Below, one piece after another: positions 32,253 through 40,819 of a DNA stretch of 44,878 nt. Source of the stretch: Bryobacterales bacterium (lineage in GTDB: Bacteria; Acidobacteriota; Terriglobia; Bryobacterales; Bryobacteraceae); the NCBI GenBank assembly GCA_019261985.1, contig JAFAQY010000133.1:1-44878 (forward strand), written 5' to 3'. A program made the position numbers and the translations under genes. Position 1 is the stretch's first letter. Each line of letters starts with the position of its first letter. The notes below the pieces were generated by a model that had not been told where the DNA came from, searched no databases, and saw only the letters and a program-made list of their open reading frames with translations.

Positions 32253-34769
32253 ATGGCCACTGCACACACGATGCTTTCTCCCGGCGAGTCGGCGCTCGCC
32301 TATGATCGCGAACGGCTGGAGGACGTCGGATACCTCACCTGCATGACGCTGGTTCTGCTGGGCAATTATGCCCAGACGGGCCATTTCGGCGGGCCACTTG
32401 CGTATACGCCTTACAACGTAGCCGCTCATCTCGCAGGGCCGGAAAACGGCGGTTTGCGTTTCGATTATCGGCGCCCGAAGCATCCCTATTGCGATAAGTT
32501 CATGCTTGCCGGGGGCCACTGCATTCCCACGTGCTATGCGCTGTGGATCATCATGGGTCACGCGCTGGCCCGCAAATTCGAAGCCACCGGCGACCGGCGC
32601 TATTACGTAGATCCGAACATCGCCATGCTTCCGATTGACGCGCTCGGATTCCGGCGCGGCGCGGGCGCTCTGCCGACCCTGCTTCAAAAGCACGAATTGA
32701 CCGATCACCCTCTATTTGCGCAGGCAAAGATACGCGGAATTCGCGCCCTGCAGGGCCACGCGGAAAGTACCGATCTCACAAATGACGTCAACGGCGGTCC
32801 GTCGGGAGTAGGGGTAGCTACGGCAGCCGGGAAAGCCGCGTTCTGGGATTTCGCCGGCGCGCCCGCGGGCTCGCCCAAAGTAATCGCCTTCGAGGGCGAG
32901 TTCGCCATGACCGAAGGTCACGCGCAGGAGCTAAAAACACAAGCGGTCGCGCTGCAAGTGGGCAAGCGCCTGCGCATCCTTTTCTCGGATAACAATGCCG
33001 GCATCGACGATTCGCTTATTGGCGGCGTCGTGCCCGCGAAGTTCGAGGCGTATCGGATTGTCGATCAGTGGACCTCGTATGGCTGGAACGTGCTGACGGT
33101 CGAAAACGGGAACGATTATGAGCAAGTGGTCGCGGGGCTAAAAACGATGGAGGAATGGGACCCCTCGGACAGGCGGCCGATGATCATGATCGGCAAGACG
33201 ACCAAGGGCTACTGGCCAGACGCCGTCCAAGGCCAGATCCCCGGATTCGGCGACCAGGTGGTCGGGTATCCGAGCCATCCGTACGGGATGAAGATGAACT
33301 CGGACTACTTTCTCGCTTTGGCGGGCACGTTCGAAAAACAGTACGGCGTCGAGTTCTCGGGCATTCGCGACGGGGCAGTTGCGGACTGGCGCGAGCGGCT
33401 GATCCAATTCAAAACCAACATAGACGTGGTGATGTCAGTGTTGGACCGGAAAGGATTGACAGACTGGCTCGCGGACCGCTTAGTGGAAATCGGCGATAGC
33501 CTGCGAGACGATTGTCCCCTGCGCATCGATGTGAAGCACGACCCGTTCCTCGACGAGCGGCTGCGCGTGGCCAACCTGCCCGCCGAGCCCCAAAAGGTGA
33601 AAGTTAAGAACCCGAGCTCGGGTGTGGAAAAAGAGGTCGCAATCACACTCTTCCGTAAACCGGGCGAGGTGGCTGGAGCGCGGCGCGCTATTTCGGAAAT
33701 CGTGAAATGGGTGAACTATGTCACGGAAAATCGATTCCTCACCATTGCCGCCGACCTTTCCGAATCCGTGAATCTGGAGCACGGCAGCCTGTGGGGCCAC
33801 TACGATCCGGAAAAGAATCCGGCGGGCACGCGCCTGAAGGCCGCGATTCAGGAGGCCGGGAACGCTTCCACGGCAATCGGGTTAGTAAGCCAAAACGCTT
33901 CGCTTGATCCATCGAAGTTCGCGGGGGTTTGGGCCATTAGCGGAACATACGGCGCGTTTACGCCGCTGATGTATCTTCCAGCGCGCGTCTGGAGCCAGCA
34001 GAATCAGGACAGCCGTTTTCGCGTCGGCGTGTTGCACATTCTTTCCGCGCACTCCGGCCCCGAAACCGCCGCCGACGCCCGCACGCACTTTGGAATATTT
34101 TCTCCGCAAGTATGGAAGCTGTTTCCGCGTGGACAGGCGATCGCGTTGAATTTCTGGGATTACAATGACGTGGCGCCCGGCTACTTCGCCGCCGCCGAAA
34201 TCGCCGCGCGCGACCCCAAAGTGGGCGTGATCGCAATTGAAGTCGCGCGTCCGGATTTCCCGGTAGCCGACCGCTCGAAGTTCGCCGATTCAGATCCGAG
34301 GGCCGCCGCCAAAGGTCTATACGTCATCCGCGATTTCGCGCCGGGCCAGCCCCGGCATGGCTACGTGGTGGCCCATGGCGCAAGCTCCACCGTGAACCTG
34401 GTGAGCATCCTGCCGCGCCTGGAGCAGGCCGGCATTAATGTGAAGGCGATCTCCGCGATTAGCGAAGACCTCTTCGATAGGCAATCGGAGGCGTACCGCC
34501 GCTCCGTCCTTCCGCCCGAAGCTTATTACGATCTGATGATTGTGAGCACCGGCACGCGCCGCATGTGGCCCATCCGCAATGTCGGGCCATTAACGGATGC
34601 CTACTCGATGACCTCCGATTGGGATAATCAATGGCTGACCGGCGGCCTGGAGTCGGATGTGATCGCCGAAGCGCATCTGGATGTGGAATCGATCTTCGCG
34701 GGAGTCCAGCGCTTCGCGAATGAGCGCGAGAGCCGGTTGTCGCAGCAGCGATCTCTGCTCGGCAGTTGA
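32253..34769 (+). CDS. Transketolase-like thiamine-diphosphate enzyme
   Basis: 838 residues, longer than a classical transketolase (about 660) and with three transketolase-type regions. The N-terminal TPP domain has GHFGGPLAYTPYNVAAHLAG, LAGGHCIPTCYALW, and a TPP motif written FEGEFAMTEG ... LFSDNNAGIDD, where the usual Gly-Asp-Gly reads Glu-Gly-Glu with the metal-ligand Asn-Asn kept. The central pyrimidine-binding domain (about 490-640) includes YVTENRFLTIAADLSESVNL and WAISGTYGAFTPLMYLPARV. The C-terminal part ends KGLYVIRDF, GQPRHGYVVAHGASSTVNLV. It could be a transketolase or a 2-oxoacid dehydrogenase E1-like enzyme; the substrate cannot be decided from the sequence. There is no ribosome site of note. 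It stands alone with respect to sugar genes. Confidence 0.82.
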   Translation: MATAHTMLSPGESALAYDRERLEDVGYLTCMTLVLLGNYAQTGHFGGPLAYTPYNVAAHLAGPENGGLRFDYRRPKHPYCDKFMLAGGHCIPTCYALWIIMGHALARKFEATGDRRYYVDPNIAMLPIDALGFRRGAGALPTLLQKHELTDHPLFAQAKIRGIRALQGHAESTDLTNDVNGGPSGVGVATAAGKAAFWDFAGAPAGSPKVIAFEGEFAMTEGHAQELKTQAVALQVGKRLRILFSDNNAGIDDSLIGGVVPAKFEAYRIVDQWTSYGWNVLTVENGNDYEQVVAGLKTMEEWDPSDRRPMIMIGKTTKGYWPDAVQGQIPGFGDQVVGYPSHPYGMKMNSDYFLALAGTFEKQYGVEFSGIRDGAVADWRERLIQFKTNIDVVMSVLDRKGLTDWLADRLVEIGDSLRDDCPLRIDVKHDPFLDERLRVANLPAEPQKVKVKNPSSGVEKEVAITLFRKPGEVAGARRAISEIVKWVNYVTENRFLTIAADLSESVNLEHGSLWGHYDPEKNPAGTRLKAAIQEAGNASTAIGLVSQNASLDPSKFAGVWAISGTYGAFTPLMYLPARVWSQQNQDSRFRVGVLHILSAHSGPETAADARTHFGIFSPQVWKLFPRGQAIALNFWDYNDVAPGYFAAAEIAARDPKVGVIAIEVARPDFPVADRSKFADSDPRAAAKGLYVIRDFAPGQPRHGYVVAHGASSTVNLVSILPRLEQAGINVKAISAISEDLFDRQSEAYRRSVLPPEAYYDLMIVSTGTRRMWPIRNVGPLTDAYSMTSDWDNQWLTGGLESDVIAEAHLDVESIFAGVQRFANERESRLSQQRSLLGS

Positions 34770-34785
34770 TGTAAGGAGAGAAGCA

Positions 34786-35193
34786 ATGTCGGCAATGGTC
34801 CAACCTCACGGCAACGCAAACTCTGATAAAGGCATCGAGCGTCCTTCGGCGCGAGGGCAGGCGCTGAAGGTTCTATTGGTAGTAGTGGGATTCATCTTCT
34901 TGGCGGCAGCGTACCCATTAGTGACCTTTATGCGGCAAGCGCCTGGGTTATCGATGATGTTCAGCCTGTACGTGACACTCGGCATTTTCTTGCTGCTTGC
35001 GGTTCGAAACCCGCCGGCGAACCGCACGCTGATCGCTTTCACCGCGTGGTCGAGCTTGGTTCACGCGGCTGTGATGGGAGTGCAAGCGTTCGCCAACATG
35101 GTTGCGCGTGAAGAACTGATAGGTGTAGCCCTGCTCATCGTGATCGGGATCGGCTTCATCGCGCTCGCGCCGGCAAGGCCGGCGGCGCGCTAG
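34786..35193 (+). CDS. Small four-helix membrane protein of unknown function
   Basis: 135 residues from the ATG at 34786 with TAAGGAGAG upstream; a longer open frame reaching back into the transketolase gene is rejected because this start has the ribosome site and spacing. A soluble N-terminal 25 residues lead to about four transmembrane segments: VLLVVVGFIFLAAAYPLVTF, MMFSLYVTLGIFLLLAV, LIAFTAWSSLVHAAVMGVQA and LIGVALLIVIGIGFIALA. A single His sits in helix 3. It resembles small acidobacterial membrane proteins of unknown role (possibly DUF6632). It may be co-transcribed with the transketolase gene 16 nt upstream. Confidence 0.75.
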   Translation: MSAMVQPHGNANSDKGIERPSARGQALKVLLVVVGFIFLAAAYPLVTFMRQAPGLSMMFSLYVTLGIFLLLAVRNPPANRTLIAFTAWSSLVHAAVMGVQAFANMVAREELIGVALLIVIGIGFIALAPARPAAR

Positions 35194-35223
35194 AAACCGG
35201 AAGCCGCTTCGCGAGCTGCTCGC

Positions 35224-36213
35224 TCAATCCGCCGTAAACAGCCCCATCGCCTTCTTTGCCGTGTGCACCGTTGCACGCGCGAGCGGACCCACGCGTTTGG
35301 CGCCTTCTTCCAGCACTCGCTCAATGTAGCCCGCTTCCTGCCGGATTTCGTGATAACGCTGCTGAATCGGTGTGAGGGCATTAACTACCGCGTCGGCCAC
35401 CTGCTTTTTCAAATCGCCGTAGCGCATGCCGGTGAAGTGATCTTTCATGCGGTCGTCGGACCATTCGTTGAAGGCTTGGAAAATCGTTAGTAGGTTGCGC
35501 ACCCCCGCCCCCGGATTTTCAAAGTTTACGCCGGGTTCCGAATCGGTGGTGGCGCGCATGATCTTCTTGCGGATCACGTTCGGAGGATCCAACAAACTGA
35601 TTGCATGTGCCGCGCCGGAGGTGGACTTGCTCATTTTCTTTTCGGGATCGTCCAAGCCCATGATGCGGGCGCCTACGGTCGGAAGATGTGTGGCAGGCAT
35701 GACGAAAGTCTCGCCATAAAGCGAGTTGAACCGCTGCGCGATGTCGCGGGCGAGTTCCAGATGTTGTGTTTGATCCTCGCCCACAGGCACGATCGCTGCT
35801 TGATAAAGCAGAATGTCGGCGGCCATCAGAACCGGATATTGGAGCAGGCCGTCGCCGATGCTCTCCTGCGCCTCGGATTTGGCTTTGTACTGCGTCATGC
35901 GCTCGAGCCAGCCGACTGGAGTGACGCACGTAAGCATCCACGCCAGCTCGGCATGCTCAGGAACGGACGATTGCACCACCAAGGCTGAGTGCGCCGGATC
36001 GATGCCGATCGCCAGCAGCATGCCCGCGAGCTCTTCGATTTTGTTTCTGAGCTCCAGCGGGTCCTGGTAAGCCGTGATCGCGTGGAGATCCACGATACAG
36101 TAGATGCTATCGTAGTCATACTGAATCCTGGCCCAGCTTTTCAGCGCTCCGAGATAGTTTCCGATATGCGGACTGCCGGTCGGCTGGATGCCTGAGAGAA
36201 CTCTCTTCTTCAT
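35224..36213 (-). CDS. trpS: Tryptophanyl-tRNA synthetase
   Basis: 329 residues from the ATG at 36213 (MKKRVLSGIQPTGSPHIGNY, the canonical start). The frame is open 60 codons further upstream, but that part lies in the divergent gene. Class I signatures: HIGN at 16-19 and KMSKS at 193-197; the tryptophan-pocket segments MAADILLYQAAIVPVGEDQT and HLELARDIAQRFN are present. Charges tRNA-Trp. It is divergent from the RNA methyltransferase gene with only three bases between start codons, so both need promoters inside each other's coding region or use leaderless messages. Confidence 0.97.
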   Translation of the reverse strand: MKKRVLSGIQPTGSPHIGNYLGALKSWARIQYDYDSIYCIVDLHAITAYQDPLELRNKIEELAGMLLAIGIDPAHSALVVQSSVPEHAELAWMLTCVTPVGWLERMTQYKAKSEAQESIGDGLLQYPVLMAADILLYQAAIVPVGEDQTQHLELARDIAQRFNSLYGETFVMPATHLPTVGARIMGLDDPEKKMSKSTSGAAHAISLLDPPNVIRKKIMRATTDSEPGVNFENPGAGVRNLLTIFQAFNEWSDDRMKDHFTGMRYGDLKKQVADAVVNALTPIQQRYHEIRQEAGYIERVLEEGAKRVGPLARATVHTAKKAMGLFTAD

Positions 36214-36216
36214 AAA

Positions 36217-37425
36217 TTGAGCGGTAAAGAAACTTCCATCGTAAACGAAGCGCGGTCCCAGGAAGCCGGCGCCAAGATTGATAAATGGGTGTACGGCGGC
36301 GAAGGGCTCGCGCGAATTGACGGGCGCGTGGCCCTGGTTCCGTTCGTCCTGCCCGGCGAAGAGGTCCGCATTCGGATGGCGGACCAGGTTCACGCGAAGT
36401 TAGTATCGATAACCGAGCGTGCGCCGGAACGCGTCGAGCCGCCGTGCCCGTTGTTCGAACGGTGTGGCGGGTGCCAATACCAGCATGCTCCGTACGAATT
36501 CCAGGTCGCGCGCAAGGCCGACATCTTGCGGGAGCAACTGCGGAGGGTCGGAAAAATCGATTTCGCGGGCGATATTCATGTGGTGAGCGGGCCGCCGCTC
36601 GGGTATCGCAATCGAGTGCAATTGCACATCGAAGGCGCGCGGATCGGATACCTGGCCGCGGGATCGCATGACCTGGTCCCGGTGGAAGGCGAATGTCCGA
36701 TTTCATCGCCAGGGGTCAACCAGGCCCTGGCTGAGATGCGTGAGCGCCTGAAGAGTCCGAAGTTTCCACGATTCGTCCACTCGCTCGAGATATTCACGAA
36801 TGAGAACGATGTCCAGATCAACATCCTCGAATCGGAGCGGCATGTGGCGCGAGCGTTTTTCGATTGGTGCGGATCGGTTGCAGAGCTCGATTATGCGACG
36901 GCGTTCGGCAATTTTCGCGTTGGTCCACGACCGTTCTTCCAGGTGAACCGGTTTCTGATTGAGAGGCTGGTCGAAACGGCGCTCGGCGAGGCCGAAGGAG
37001 ATTCGGCGCTCGATCTCTATGCCGGTGTCGGATTATTCGCCCTTCCGATGGCGAGTCGATTTCGCGAGGTGACCGCGGTGGAAGCCGGAACAAGCGCTGC
37101 GCGCGATCTCGAATTCAACGCGTCGCGTGCGGGCGTTCAACTTCGCACCGAGCACTCGCGAGTGGAAGACTATTTGGCGAGGCTATCGATTGCGCCGGAT
37201 TTCGTTCTCGCCGATCCTCCGCGGGTGGGGCTCGGCAAACAGGTGGTGGGTGAGCTTTTACGGCTTCGTCCGCCGCGCATCGTCATTGTCTCGTGCGATC
37301 CCGCGACGCTGGCGCGGGACTTGGCGGCGCTGACTGGCTACGTGGTCGAACGGCTTACTTTAGTGGACTTGTTTCCGCAGACGTTTCACATGGAAACAGT
37401 GGCGAAGCTCCGGAATCGTTTGTAG
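36217..37425 (+). CDS. TRAM-domain class I RNA (uracil-5)-methyltransferase, RlmD/TrmA family
   Basis: 402 residues if translation starts at the TTG at 36217; the next in-frame candidate, a GTG at 36289, would cut into the TRAM domain. TRAM about 20-65 (IDKWVYGGEGLARIDG). Four cysteines for a 4Fe-4S cluster: Cys77, Cys83, Cys86 and Cys160 (CPLFERCGGC; GEC). SAM motif LDLYAGVGLFALPMAS, QVNRFLIERL and the catalytic pair Cys360 (VSCDPATLARD) with Glu393 (FHMETVAKL). It forms m5U in rRNA or tRNA. Which uridine cannot be said; the 4Fe-4S cysteines point to the RlmCD/RumA type rather than TrmA. Confidence 0.92.
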   Translation: MSGKETSIVNEARSQEAGAKIDKWVYGGEGLARIDGRVALVPFVLPGEEVRIRMADQVHAKLVSITERAPERVEPPCPLFERCGGCQYQHAPYEFQVARKADILREQLRRVGKIDFAGDIHVVSGPPLGYRNRVQLHIEGARIGYLAAGSHDLVPVEGECPISSPGVNQALAEMRERLKSPKFPRFVHSLEIFTNENDVQINILESERHVARAFFDWCGSVAELDYATAFGNFRVGPRPFFQVNRFLIERLVETALGEAEGDSALDLYAGVGLFALPMASRFREVTAVEAGTSAARDLEFNASRAGVQLRTEHSRVEDYLARLSIAPDFVLADPPRVGLGKQVVGELLRLRPPRIVIVSCDPATLARDLAALTGYVVERLTLVDLFPQTFHMETVAKLRNRL

Positions 37426-37592
37426 AGGATTCGCGGGTTCGCTTAATCGAAAGGATTCCGCTAAAAAAGGCAGTTCCAAGGTTACAACACGATCTTTCGA
37501 CACTTGCAAAGAAATCCCTGTATACGCGCTGCAAAGGTCAGCTTGTTGGCGCTCAGCCTCGCTCGTCCGAGGCGAATAAGCTATCGTACTGT

Positions 37593-38435
37593 TTAAAGGT
37601 GAGGAACGGTAACGGGCACCCGCAGATTTTCAGGTTGACGACAGCACTTTGGTGAGCATTGAAAAAATCGTTTAAAAGCATTACCGAAATTGCTGATATC
37701 GCTGTATCCCACAGCATGAGCCACTTGCTTAACAGGCGTATCGTTGGCTTTCAACAGCAGGGCGGCTTGCTTCATTCGTTGCGCAAATGAGTATTCGTGA
37801 AAACGGACGCCTGTCTGTCTCCGAAAAAGACGGTCCAGCCGCTGCGGCGACATAGAGAACTCCTTCGCTACCATCGCAAACGCCGCCTGAGGAGCGATCA
37901 CACCGGCGCGCTCGACCAAATTGACGACAGGGCCACTCAACTGATTTGCGATCTTCGCATTACTAGCTGATTGCCTATGGATTAAATTGAGACTGATTCG
38001 CATATCCGACATAAATAGCCTGTGCCGCCATTCCTCTACACCAGTCGGAACCAACGCTCGGTAGTACTCATACTGAAGCCAGTCAGGAATAAATTTACCC
38101 TTTGGAATGCCTGCTGTAGAAAGGAACATCTCCATGTCTCTTACCTGCTTGACTGATGGCTGGTTTAGCCAATCGCAGAACGTTCTCTCATGCGCCCGCC
38201 GAAGATCGACGGTTGCCGAGCCATAAGAAAGAAATGGATGTCGGTACCGATCAAAATACAGATCGTAGTGTGAAGCAATGTACGCTAAACGGCCCAGCAA
38301 AGAGCAAGTATTTGCGAGCTCATTCGCAAAACTATCTATCCGATCGCCGAACATTTCACCACACCGGCCCAGACCGTACACAAAATAACCCCGGCATAAT
38401 ACGCTTCTTGACACGGCCTCCGACAGAGAAGCCAC
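37593..38435 (-). CDS. AraC-family transcriptional regulator
   Basis: 280 residues from a GTG at 38435; an ATG 27 codons in (38354, with GGTG upstream) is an equally possible start. The C-terminal about 100 residues form the double helix-turn-helix: SPQRLDRLFRRQTGVRFHEY (first helix pair) and VKQVAHAVGYSDISNFGNAF (recognition helix, typical of AraC). The N-terminal about 170 residues have no match I recognise and no visible sugar-binding cupin motif; it contains several aromatic pairs (HYDLYFDRYRHPF). The target is unknown; candidates are the exported-protein genes downstream on the opposite strand. A TATAAT box lies at 38447-38452 on the minus strand, just before the GTG. Confidence 0.85.
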   Translation of the reverse strand: MASLSEAVSRSVLCRGYFVYGLGRCGEMFGDRIDSFANELANTCSLLGRLAYIASHYDLYFDRYRHPFLSYGSATVDLRRAHERTFCDWLNQPSVKQVRDMEMFLSTAGIPKGKFIPDWLQYEYYRALVPTGVEEWRHRLFMSDMRISLNLIHRQSASNAKIANQLSGPVVNLVERAGVIAPQAAFAMVAKEFSMSPQRLDRLFRRQTGVRFHEYSFAQRMKQAALLLKANDTPVKQVAHAVGYSDISNFGNAFKRFFQCSPKCCRQPENLRVPVTVPHL

Positions 38436-38762
38436 TAATGGCTTTTATTATACCTAGCGTGCCTTTCTATGGTGTTCATCAAGCCTCTCAAGTGTTTGAA
38501 GTACTTGAAGAAATTGTTCTTGACGAAAATTGCTTGATTTCATGTATATGTGACAACGAGCTATCCGTTTTGTTTTGTTCGAGCAACGCATGCGGCGTGA
38601 AATCACAGTAGTGGTAAGATTACGACACTATCCTTCACCAGTATTTGTGGCGACTAATTATCGCGAATTGCGCGATAATCTATTGCGGCTTCGGTTTCGG
38701 AGGGGAAGGAAATGAGCTCGCCCCGACGACCGGAAGTTCCAAGGAAAGGAGAATATCGTATC
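38436..38762. other. AT-rich divergent spacer between araC-type gene and small exported-protein gene
   Basis: About 325 nt, visibly AT-richer than the flanks. It carries the possible minus-strand -10 element at 38447-38452 and, near its right end, two purine-rich ribosome sites (GGAGGGGAAGGAA before 38712 and AAGGAG before 38763). No repeat or RNA structure was recognised. Confidence 0.55.
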
Positions 38763-39194
38763 ATGAAGGTCATCTTTCGGTTATGCTCGCTTGTGGCGAT
38801 AGCGGTTACGTTGTCGGCGCAATCGCTTCAACAGCCAGCTACTGCGAGTCAGCTACATTATTTGCGGCACTTGCTGCTTATTCTCGGGAGTCCAGATGCC
38901 AGCTCTCAGAGCGTCGCAATGCGCGAACGATCGCTCGCTATCCAATTCGGCTTAACACAGCAGGAGGTCGCGGGAATTGATTCGGCTTCAAAGCAATACG
39001 GTGCTTTTTTATTGAAAATCAAGGACTTTATCAAAACCTCCCCGACAGATGACACGGGACTCGCGTCACTTGTCTCGGATAGGAAGCAGATGGAAGAAAG
39101 CTTGGCAAATCAGATATTGCAAACGGTTCGCCCAAGCACGGCGAATCAGCTTCGCTCCGTCGGGGATGTCGTCTTCCAAATGACGGGACATTAA
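38763..39194 (+). CDS. Small exported protein of unknown function
   Basis: 143 residues from the ATG at 38763 (AAGGAG 11 bases upstream); an earlier ATG at 38712 also has a strong ribosome site, but the signal peptide MKVIFRLCSLVAIAVTLSA fits the later start. The mature part (about 125 residues) is mostly helical: LHYLRHLLLILGSPDASSQS, QQEVAGIDSASKQYGAFLLK, SLANQILQTVRPSTANQLRS. The pattern recalls small exported Spy/helical adaptor-type proteins, but no family is recognised. It is followed 38 nt later by the beta-helix gene on the same strand, probably one transcript. Confidence 0.65.
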   Translation: MKVIFRLCSLVAIAVTLSAQSLQQPATASQLHYLRHLLLILGSPDASSQSVAMRERSLAIQFGLTQQEVAGIDSASKQYGAFLLKIKDFIKTSPTDDTGLASLVSDRKQMEESLANQILQTVRPSTANQLRSVGDVVFQMTGH

Positions 39195-39232
39195 CCATTT
39201 GAAAGAGCACTCGAAAGGAATTTTATAGGCTT

Positions 39233-40676
39233 ATGGATAAACGTTTTTTGCATATGCGGACGATCCTCGGAGGATTCATTGTACTAGTCGCACTGTCTAC
39301 TCCTGCGAGGGCGCTCACCTTGACGAATTTCCGGGATTGTATTGGAGCAAATACTCATTCCTACGGAACCACATGCGAGCTTGATGCCGGTACATATTCC
39401 ATCGGAGCGTCAGAGCCGACTCTCGTCATCACCCGAACCGGCATCGTCGTAACGGGAACCGTCAATTCAAGCATTTACGATACAACCTTGCAGCGAGTAT
39501 GTCCCACGGGAAAAACGCCGCCCTGCGACTATACGGATGGCACCGTACAAGCTCTGATGCGCGTCGGAGACCCCTCACATCAAAGCGGTTAGTGTTACGA
39601 TCCAATACTTTACGTTTGACGGAAATCGTGGAATCATTATGCCGAACTCTACGCACTGGACCGGCGGTGGCACGGCGGGATGTCCGGACCTCGACGAGTT
39701 CTATTATGATCTCGATGCTCAGACCTCGGGTAATAGTGGCGTTCTTGTAGTCCAGGATAGCAATTTCATCCGTGCTCCCGGATATGCTGCTGTGTGGCTC
39801 GGCACAACTTCTTCCGTCCTCTATTCCACATTCGCGTACTACAATCCGCTGGGGACTGGAAGCGAGGCTAATCGCTCGACAGCGATGGTCATTGGTGGCT
39901 CGAGCAGCGTCAGCAATTATGATGGGGCTTGGTACAATACAGCTTACTACTCAGGCCAAGGTGCGCTCCAGTTACAGGGCGCAGGCCAAAGCGGGTCGGG
40001 ACAATATGTCTACGGTAACACGTTCGAGATAAATCGCTACGAGATGCCTGACACCGTAACCGGCGGACAGCTTGTCATCAACTCGGCCGCTTCGAATGCC
40101 GCTGTAGCCTCAAATCTGATCAACGGTGGCTATTGGGTTAATCCCGGAACTGGCACAGTGGGCTATTTTGGCTGTAGCCCCGGCCCGACTCAGGCCGAAG
40201 GAACAGCCGGTATTGAAATTGTCGGAGGGAATGGACACGCCTTTTACAATAACTCGATTATCCAGCATGCCGTCAACACAACGGGCGACCCATATGGCGG
40301 GCAGGGCATGGCCGTATTCGGCGTCAACGGCATTGACGTGTATGGAAGTTATAACCCGTGGAATTCAAGCGACACTGCAAAGAATATCGAGGACAATGAG
40401 TGGATCGGAATTCAATTCTTCGACTCGTCGCCCAGCAGCAGCGTAACTCTTCACGGTATTCGGAATTTCTACAATGGTACCTCGGGTATGACAACGTCCG
40501 CCCACTACGCGGGCGTATATTGGGGATCTGGAACGGGCGGGACGGGATTCAATACTGATGCAGTAGATATGTGTTTTAACGGACCGCCGCCATCGGGTCC
40601 GTATAAAGACTATTACAACAATTCATCAAGCATCGTATACATCAGTCCGCAGAGTTATCAATCTACGTGTCCATGA
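39233..40676 (+). pseudogene. Secreted right-handed parallel beta-helix protein, interrupted by one frameshift
   Basis: The first frame (39233-39592) gives a signal peptide (MRTILGGFIVLVALSTPARA) and the start of a beta-helix domain (VITRTGIVVTGTVNSSIYDT), then stops. The second frame reads on without interruption: from about 39579 IKAVSVTIQYFTFDGNRGII, then the helix rungs to 40676 (VVQDSNFIRAPGYAAVWLGT; GGNGHAFYNNSIIQHAV). A one-base change near the C4 run at 39571-39574 joins them into one protein of about 480 residues. The fold is that of pectate lyase-like or adhesin proteins; no lyase active-site signature was recognised. Either a recent pseudogene or a sequencing error. Confidence 0.78.
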
Positions 40677-40819
40677 CCGGTCCGGGGGCCTCTTATCCTT
40701 GGGGCTCCCGCCACCACGTCTAATACAACCGCGCGGTCATCCAGTATACGAATCGGACGACGGACGAATTTGCCGATTGCGTGAACGCCAATCCGGGGTG
40801 AGCTTTTAAGAAACCTGCA

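Noticed and set aside
35205-35225. GCGAG-CTG-CTCGC hairpin between the convergent small membrane protein and trpS genes
   Set aside because: Only five pairs and no T tract; too weak to call a terminator.
38438-38611. Possible 57-residue protein (MAFIIPSVPFYGVHQ...) divergent from the AraC gene
   Set aside because: No ribosome site, no recognisable motif, and it lies in a spacer whose AT-rich sequence opens frames by chance.
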